From JAAHGY01 sp051439365 (lineage in GTDB: Bacteria > Cyanobacteriota > Cyanobacteriia > CAKZMO01), in contig JBFRWC010000249.1 of NCBI GenBank assembly GCA_051439365.1, positions 1-10,129 of the forward strand: 10,129 nucleotides of DNA, in the 5' to 3' direction. Below the pieces are notes generated by a model. It saw only the letters and a list, made by a program, of their open reading frames with translations. It was not told the origin of the DNA and searched no databases. Positions 5,106 through 10,129 of this stretch are shown one piece after another. Each line of letters begins with the position of its first letter. The first letter of the stretch is position 1. Both the position numbers and the translations under genes were made by a program.

Positions 5106-7355
5106 ATGCCTCAATCCTTTTCACTAAACCTTCTACTGTCAATCGTATTACGACGGCGGCTCATCATTTTGGCGGTGTTTAGTTCAGTTTTTCTTTCAGC
5201 CTTACTTTTCGCTCGGCTTACACCTGCCGAATACGAGGCCAAGACTCGGCTGATTCTCGATGAGCGTAGTGCGGGTACTTCTGATCTAGAGCGCGATCTG
5301 ACGAGCCTGCCCGAGTTTGGTGGGGCTGCCAACCCGTTAGCAACCCAAGCTGAACTGGTGGGTTCTCAACGGGTTTTGCAGTTAACGATAGAATCATTGG
5401 AGGAGGCAGGCTTACCTCCCAGATTTCAATCAATCACTCCTGGCGATATTCGTGACAATCTTGAAGTCAATATCTTACCCGCTACAAACATTCTGGAGTT
5501 GAGCTTAATTGGGAATGATCCCGAAGCTACAGCTACTATTGTTAATACCTTAGCCAACGCAGTGGTGGCAGAAAACGCTGAAACCTTGAGTTTACGAGCG
5601 GGTAAGGTCAGACAGTTTTTGGAAGCAAGAATTCCTGAAGCTCAGTTTTTATTGGAAAGATTGGAACAAGCAGAGCAGCGGTATCGGCAAACGTCAGGCA
5701 TTGTATCCCTACCTGAGCAAACGGGGACTCTGGTTGGCAGTCTGGCCGAACTCGAAAATCAGGAACGGTTTCTAGTTGCAGAACTTGATAGCGTCGGCTC
5801 CCGCATCACCTCGCTACAGCAGATAACAAACGTGACATCCCTTCAAAACGCCTACGCATCGGTCCGTGCAGGGCAAGATGAGGATCTGAGAAGGTTCCGC
5901 AATCAGCTCACAGAGTTGGAAATTGTGTTGAGTGAAACCCGATCTCGTCTAGGCGAGCAGCACCCAGATTTGTTAGCGCTGGAGGAGCAGAAAGTCGCAC
6001 TCAGTCAACAGTACTTCAACCAGTTATCAATTCAGGCTCCTAGTGGTGTTTTCGGCCAGCCAGCTTTGCTTGCTACGGATGAACTGAGTCAGACCCTGAT
6101 TTCGGACTTAATCCTTAGCGAAATCGAGTTTTTAGGGTTGACACGGCGGCGAGAGCAGCTACGGGTTGCACAGGAAACCTTGCGCCAAGCTCTCGCAGAA
6201 TTACCAGAGAAGCAGCAAATCCTTGCCCGATTACTTCGGGAGCAAGAAGATGCGGAAGTATCCCTCAGACTATTGCAAACTAAACTGGAAGAAGCCCGTA
6301 TCGCTGAGGCTCAACAGATTAGCCAGGTGCGCATTATTGAGGAGGCGAGAGTCCCAGGGGGTGCAAGTTGGCCGAACTTTCCAGTGGTGATTGTCCTGGC
6401 TACCATGAGCGGAACAGTCCTCGCCCTTGGCGTTGGATTGCTGGCTGAAGTATCAGATGACAGAATCCACAATGAAATTGATCTCAAGGCGCTGGTGGAT
6501 CTCCCTGTTTTGGGTGCTGTTCCAAGTGCGTCACAACTTAGTCTTGATCCAGCAGATAAGATAACACACCTCCTCAATGACCCGCTCTTTGTCGAGGCTT
6601 ATCGTAGGGTCATTCAAACGATAGAATTCTCTACGGGCAAAACGTCGAACTGTATTGTGGTCAGCAGTGTGTATGACAAGGACAATAACGAGGATGAAAT
6701 AGCCTCTATCGCGGCGCTCTTGGCTATTGTTGCGGCCAATCTATCTCGTCGAACGCTATTAATTGATGCAAATCTGCGCAGTCCTCATCAAGGCGAGATG
6801 TTGGATTTATCGACAGACCTAGGCCTAACTGACCTAATTAATCAGGAGGCTAGTTTACTACAAACAGCTCAAGTAAAATATAGTGAATGGCTTTCCGTAA
6901 TACCAGCAGGAGCCTGTTTGACTAATCCATCATTCTTGATTGAATCTGGAATTACGAGGAAAATACTGGATCAAGCCAGTGCTCAATTTGACTGGGTCAT
7001 TATCGACACTCCTTCCTGTGGGTATTGGCGTGATGCCATTACCCTTGCCCAGCAGAGCGATGGTATTGCCTTGATGATTTCTCCAAACGTGACTTCTCGC
7101 GATCGCATTCAGTCTGTGATCTCGGAGACAAAAGAAAGTAAAGTCACCCTACTGGGAACGGTCATGAACCAGGGGGATAGAAGAGTAGAGACGGATGACA
7201 GTCGCCGTTCAAGAGTTTTACCAAAATTATCAGCACCCGCTCTCTTTGGTAGTAACAACAAGAAAAATATGGACAAGGGATCTAAACGGTATACTCTCGA
7301 AGAACTGAAGAATATCAAAGATGCTAAGTTTGACTCCGATAAAAAAAATCGATAG
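5106..7355 (+). CDS. wzc: Wzc-like polysaccharide co-polymerase with degenerate kinase domain
   Basis: This inner-membrane protein would set chain length and couple polymerisation to the outer-membrane exporter. It has 749 residues, normal for a PCP-2a fused to a BY-kinase domain. Order: membrane segment 1 (about 17-37), Wzz-type periplasmic region, long Glu/Leu/Gln-rich coiled coil (about 175-415), Pro-containing membrane segment 2 (VPGGASWPNFPVV and on, to about 447), then a cytoplasmic kinase-like domain. Walker B is present (VIIDTP, 631-636). By eye, the Walker A loop after VVSS (518-521) reads NEDEIAS (528-534) where PGEGKST is expected, with Ile532 at the invariant Lys. Walker A' is LLIDANLR (551-558), with Asn556 at the second Asp. 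EX2RX2R keeps Glu497 and Arg500 but has Ile503. The C-terminal tail has one Tyr (729), not a cluster. These changes predict no ATP-dependent autophosphorylation. There is no Shine-Dalgarno before ATG 5106; the start fits the first membrane segment. The Wza-like gene follows after 63 nt. Confidence 0.9.
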   Translation: MPQSFSLNLLLSIVLRRRLIILAVFSSVFLSALLFARLTPAEYEAKTRLILDERSAGTSDLERDLTSLPEFGGAANPLATQAELVGSQRVLQLTIESLEEAGLPPRFQSITPGDIRDNLEVNILPATNILELSLIGNDPEATATIVNTLANAVVAENAETLSLRAGKVRQFLEARIPEAQFLLERLEQAEQRYRQTSGIVSLPEQTGTLVGSLAELENQERFLVAELDSVGSRITSLQQITNVTSLQNAYASVRAGQDEDLRRFRNQLTELEIVLSETRSRLGEQHPDLLALEEQKVALSQQYFNQLSIQAPSGVFGQPALLATDELSQTLISDLILSEIEFLGLTRRREQLRVAQETLRQALAELPEKQQILARLLREQEDAEVSLRLLQTKLEEARIAEAQQISQVRIIEEARVPGGASWPNFPVVIVLATMSGTVLALGVGLLAEVSDDRIHNEIDLKALVDLPVLGAVPSASQLSLDPADKITHLLNDPLFVEAYRRVIQTIEFSTGKTSNCIVVSSVYDKDNNEDEIASIAALLAIVAANLSRRTLLIDANLRSPHQGEMLDLSTDLGLTDLINQEASLLQTAQVKYSEWLSVIPAGACLTNPSFLIESGITRKILDQASAQFDWVIIDTPSCGYWRDAITLAQQSDGIALMISPNVTSRDRIQSVISETKESKVTLLGTVMNQGDRRVETDDSRRSRVLPKLSAPALFGSNNKKNMDKGSKRYTLEELKNIKDAKFDSDKKNR

Positions 7356-7418
7356 TTAATTGCTGATCATATTTTCAAATTATTTATTGTTATTTAATTA
7401 GATGACTGGTTCAGAACG

Positions 7419-8495
7419 ATGAAGCAACTACTACTAACCTTAGTGTCTAAACCTGTATTTCTGCTCATCGTCCTTTATGGATGTATGATTGACCTGCCTG
7501 CACAGGCTCAATCTGTTGAGTCGATACCGATATTTGATCGCCAAAGCAGTATTACTACTGGTGCCACTATCCTTAAACCAGGGGACGAAATTCATTTATC
7601 CGTATTGGGGTTCCCCGATCTCTCTGGCAATCAAGTGATCCTAGCCAATGGTACGATCCAGCTTCCCTTGGTGGGTAGTGTGCCCATTGCCAGAATGACC
7701 CCTAACCAAGTTGTTACCTACCTCACTGACGCTTTTACCCCCTACATTCGGCGACCACAAGTGGGTCTAACACTCATAGAGATTCGTCCGCCCCAAGTTA
7801 GTGTTACTGGTGCCGTGCATCATCCCGGCTCCCATCTCCTGGAGGAACTGAGGGGTAGCGATGATGATGATAATACTGCAAACGTAGGTTTTCATACCCT
7901 GAGTCATGCCCTAGTGGTAGCAGGAGGGATTACACCAGATGCGGACATTCGGAACATTATTGTCCGTCGTCAACCATTGGCAACCCCTGGAACTTATCCC
8001 CTTAGAGCTAACGCTGACTGGATGGAGATTCGCGTTGATTTATGGACGCTGATTCAGGGTGGAGATCTATCCAAAGATTTACACCTTCTGGACAACGATG
8101 AAATTATTGTCCCTACAGCTTCAATTTCACGGGTCGATCAGGAGCTTTTACTGAGCTCCACATTGGCCCCAGCGACTATTTCGGTGCAAGTGGCTGGCGA
8201 GGTTTTGAGACCGGGGCAGCTCCAAATCGCCTCTGACGCAGACATTAGCGATGTCGTTGCTGCTGCCGGTGGATTGACCGATGATGCTCGCGAGGACAAT
8301 ATTGTGCTGTTTCGCATGTCTCCGGATGGACAACTTAACCGTGATGTTTTTGTATTTGGTGAAACCTCTGCTCCATTGAGTGATGGAGATGTTGTCGTCG
8401 TTGAGGCCCGCAGACGGCGAGGCATTCGCAATGCCTTTGATTTTCTTGGCACAATTCTCAACCCAATAGGGGCAGTGTTTTCTGTATTTGATTAA
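7419..8495 (+). CDS. wza: Wza-like outer-membrane polysaccharide export protein
   Basis: The product would form the outer-membrane exit channel for the polysaccharide and dock on the Wzc-like protein. It has 358 residues. An N-terminal signal peptide has a hydrophobic core at 12-24 and a likely cleavage site after AQA (Ala30). A Cys at 22 in LYGC could be a poor lipobox, whereas E. coli Wza is a lipoprotein. The polysaccharide-export domain starts at LKPGDEI (52-58) and runs to about 123. A first SLBB domain begins at PPQVSVTGAVHHPG (about 124-137) and includes a short acidic insert of four Asp (148-151). A second begins at TISVQVAGEVLRPG (253-266). The C-terminus is hydrophobic (FDFLGTILNPIGAVFSVF), consistent with membrane insertion. 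The ATG at 7419 places the signal peptide correctly. The 63-nt AT-rich gap after the Wzc-like gene suggests co-transcription. Confidence 0.93.
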   Translation: MKQLLLTLVSKPVFLLIVLYGCMIDLPAQAQSVESIPIFDRQSSITTGATILKPGDEIHLSVLGFPDLSGNQVILANGTIQLPLVGSVPIARMTPNQVVTYLTDAFTPYIRRPQVGLTLIEIRPPQVSVTGAVHHPGSHLLEELRGSDDDDNTANVGFHTLSHALVVAGGITPDADIRNIIVRRQPLATPGTYPLRANADWMEIRVDLWTLIQGGDLSKDLHLLDNDEIIVPTASISRVDQELLLSSTLAPATISVQVAGEVLRPGQLQIASDADISDVVAAAGGLTDDAREDNIVLFRMSPDGQLNRDVFVFGETSAPLSDGDVVVVEARRRRGIRNAFDFLGTILNPIGAVFSVFD

Positions 8496-8519
8496 TGTAG
8501 CTAGAGTCCCGCTTGAAGA

Positions 8520-8569
8520 GGAAAATGAGTTTCCGAGAAACGTGCCTGAAAATTAAAGCTTGAACAGGC
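8520..8569 (+). other. Two small stem-loops between the export and polymerase genes
   Basis: GGAAA (8520-8524) pairs with TTTCC (8530-8534), and GCCTG (8544-8548) pairs with CAGGC (8565-8569) around an A/T-rich, nearly palindromic centre (TTAAAGCTTGAA). Neither has a U-tract. They lie in a 107-nt gap between co-directional genes and might tune mRNA stability or partial read-through. The stems are only 5 bp each, so chance is possible. Confidence 0.25.
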
Positions 8570-8602
8570 CGCTAACTACAAACCAGGGATGAGCTTAACT
8601 TT

Positions 8603-9994
8603 ATGGGTAAAAGTCTATTCGCAATACCTCTGATTGGCATCGTGGGAGCCCTAGTTGGCATGGCGATCGGGGCAGGGATCACTGCTGAGCCTCTTTTGGC
8701 GGTTGGCGTAGTTCTACTGGCCATTGGGGCCGCATTATTTGTTTACTTTTTGACGAACGTAGAGATTACTCTCCTGGGCCTGCTTATCCTCAGGAGCGCT
8801 CTTGATCCCTTCTCTCCTTTGCCAGCATTATTTGGGGTCGGGATCAACGTAGCTGCCATCATCTACATTGCTTACCTACTACTCACAAAACAGCAGGTAC
8901 AAACAAGTCGTTTCTGGTGGTTTTTCTTGGGTTGGGTTACTTTCCAGGGACTGTGGATTATTCTGTTGCCTTTGGGAGGGTTGGGTCAAGGAGCTGAGGT
9001 ACTCCCCCTCGGGATTCGAGAGTGGATACGCATTTTCACTTGGGTTTCTGTCTATCTATTGGTGATGCAGCTCAGAGGTCGCATTCCTCCAGAAAAATTG
9101 ACAACTCTACTTTTCCTCAGTCTTATCATTCCGCTGATGGTAGCATCCTTACAGCTAGTCGTTCCTGGAGCTCTACCGTCCAACCTTGCCTTAACTTTGG
9201 GCTATCGCATTAATGGAACTCTTGGTCATGCAGCAACCTTTTCAACTTTTCTACTGTTTTTTGTTAACCTAACCTGGTGGAAGTCATCCCATTCACCTTA
9301 TCAGCTCCGTTGGTTAGGGTTGCTCCTAATCCTAGCCTTTTTTCTGGTGGCTGCTCAGTCACTTACGGTGTTGGCGATGCTATTTCTGATGTTTTCGGTC
9401 CTGATTATCCCGCGACTCAATTTTCAAAGTCTCCTGGCGATCGTAATCCTGATGTCTGTTACCCTGGGTTTGCTCTTAAGTACAGATGCTGGTCAGGAGC
9501 GGCTAGCATCGGTTCTGGAAACCCCCCTGCTGAATCCAGAAATTAACTGGTCTCGGAGTGTGTTGTTATCTTGGAGAGATGGCAATAGCTTCAACTGGAG
9601 GGTGGCTCAATGGACGTTTCTCCTGGATGCATGGCGGAGTTCTCCTCTGCTAGGGCATGGCATTCAGACAAGTTCATTGTTGACCGTTTTGGAAAACTAC
9701 GCTCACAACGATTATGTGCGGGCATTGGTTGAACAAGGCATTATTGGTCTCATCAGCTTTCTGGGTTTATTGGGAGCACAAATGACTTACTTGGTCAGAA
9801 CGATGCTTTCATCTCCTGTCGGGAGTGCTAAGCGAGATCTTTCCTTTGGTCTATTTGCTTTCCTGCTAATCACCCTGGTTGCAATGGCCACAGAAAACCT
9901 TTGGACTCACACTACTCTCTATGTTTACTGGTGGTCCTTATTTGCCCTTTTAGATTGGGATTGGCAAGACGAAAAAATATCTGGAGCTGACTAA
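8603..9994 (+). CDS. Wzy / O-antigen ligase-like polymerase
   Basis: This polytopic inner-membrane protein has 463 residues and about 10-12 hydrophobic segments. It belongs to the Wzy_C/O-antigen ligase type, whose members join lipid-linked repeat units into polymer (Wzy) or ligate glycan to a carrier (WaaL). The conserved region shows GTLGHAATFSTFLLF (about 204-218), then a large loop with WRVAQWTFLLDAWRSSPLLGHG, and the signature HNDYVRALVEQGIIG (368-382), where the His and nearby Arg/Glu are typical of the periplasmic catalytic loop. In a cluster with Wzc- and Wza-like genes, polymerase is the more likely role, but sequence alone does not separate polymerase from ligase. The ATG at 8603 has only a weak AGGGA upstream. 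The next gene begins 1 nt after the stop, so the two are almost certainly co-transcribed and perhaps translationally coupled. Confidence 0.88.
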   Translation: MGKSLFAIPLIGIVGALVGMAIGAGITAEPLLAVGVVLLAIGAALFVYFLTNVEITLLGLLILRSALDPFSPLPALFGVGINVAAIIYIAYLLLTKQQVQTSRFWWFFLGWVTFQGLWIILLPLGGLGQGAEVLPLGIREWIRIFTWVSVYLLVMQLRGRIPPEKLTTLLFLSLIIPLMVASLQLVVPGALPSNLALTLGYRINGTLGHAATFSTFLLFFVNLTWWKSSHSPYQLRWLGLLLILAFFLVAAQSLTVLAMLFLMFSVLIIPRLNFQSLLAIVILMSVTLGLLLSTDAGQERLASVLETPLLNPEINWSRSVLLSWRDGNSFNWRVAQWTFLLDAWRSSPLLGHGIQTSSLLTVLENYAHNDYVRALVEQGIIGLISFLGLLGAQMTYLVRTMLSSPVGSAKRDLSFGLFAFLLITLVAMATENLWTHTTLYVYWWSLFALLDWDWQDEKISGAD

Positions 9995-9995
9995 A

Positions 9996-10129
9996 ATGCC
10001 TAAAGTTTCTATAATTATTCCTGCTTACAATGCAATGGATTATTTGCCAACTACTTTGGCAAATCTTCTACAACAGACTTTTGAAGATTTTGAAGTAATC
10101 ATTGTCAATGATGGTAGCTCCTGTCTCTT
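9996..10129 (+). CDS. Family 2 glycosyltransferase, N-terminal part only
   Basis: The window ends after 44 codons. The visible part, MPKVSIIIPAYNAMDYLPTT through VIIVNDGSS, is the classic start of a GT-A fold family 2 transferase: a first strand with IIIPAYN and a second ending in VNDGSS, the nucleotide-binding Asp. The residue after VNDGSS is Cys, where Asp is common. The DXD motif and acceptor region lie outside the window. GGAG at 9983-9986, inside the end of the polymerase gene, can serve as ribosome binding site, and the 1-nt gap to that gene's stop supports one operon. It would add a sugar to the same repeat unit; specificity is unknown. Confidence 0.88.
   Translation, partial: MPKVSIIIPAYNAMDYLPTTLANLLQQTFEDFEVIIVNDGSSCL

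Noticed and set aside
7360..7388. Possible promoter TTGCTG (7360-7365) with 17-nt spacing to TTTATT (7383-7388)
   Set aside because: Only four of six bases match at each box, in an AT-rich spacer where such matches are common. The wzc-wza gap fits co-transcription equally well.

Overview
The window looks like cyanobacterial chromosome carrying part of an extracellular polysaccharide (capsule/EPS) locus. The cyanobacterial call rests on seven perfect copies of the HIP1 octamer GCGATCGC in 10.1 kb, on mostly weak or absent Shine-Dalgarno sequences, and on the character of the proteins. A filamentous cyanobacterium (Leptolyngbya/Oscillatoriales-like) is my guess only. All genes I accept are on the + strand.

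Layout. Positions 1-384 have no gene; they hold a small repeat-like hairpin and a strong hairpin with a T-rich tail (138-187) that probably ends an upstream transcript. Positions 385-1689 encode an unrecognised protein with one N-terminal membrane segment and a Cys-rich exported domain. Positions 1690-2453 are a 764-base gap with no credible gene but many inverted repeats, a 76-bp element with 10-bp inverted ends, and a short tandem array. Two GT-B family 4 glycosyltransferases follow (2454-3710, 3763-4923), then a Wzc-like chain-length/co-polymerase protein (5106-7355), a Wza-like outer-membrane export protein (7419-8495), a Wzy/O-antigen ligase-like membrane protein (8603-9994) and the first 44 codons of a family 2 glycosyltransferase (9996 to the edge).

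How they work together. The glycosyltransferases would build a lipid-linked repeat unit at the inner membrane. The Wzy-like protein would polymerise it in the periplasm, the Wzc-like protein would control chain length and bridge to the exporter, and the Wza-like protein would form the outer-membrane exit. No Wzx flippase is in the window; it and further transferases may lie downstream.

Most notable points. The Wzc-like protein keeps the overall layout of a bacterial tyrosine kinase domain but has lost the Walker A lysine, the second Asp of Walker A', the last Arg of the EX2RX2R motif and the C-terminal tyrosine cluster, so it reads as a pseudokinase. The exported protein at 385-1689 has conserved-looking His, Glu and Asp motifs and no function I can assign. 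The gap between it and the cluster is unusually rich in secondary structure.
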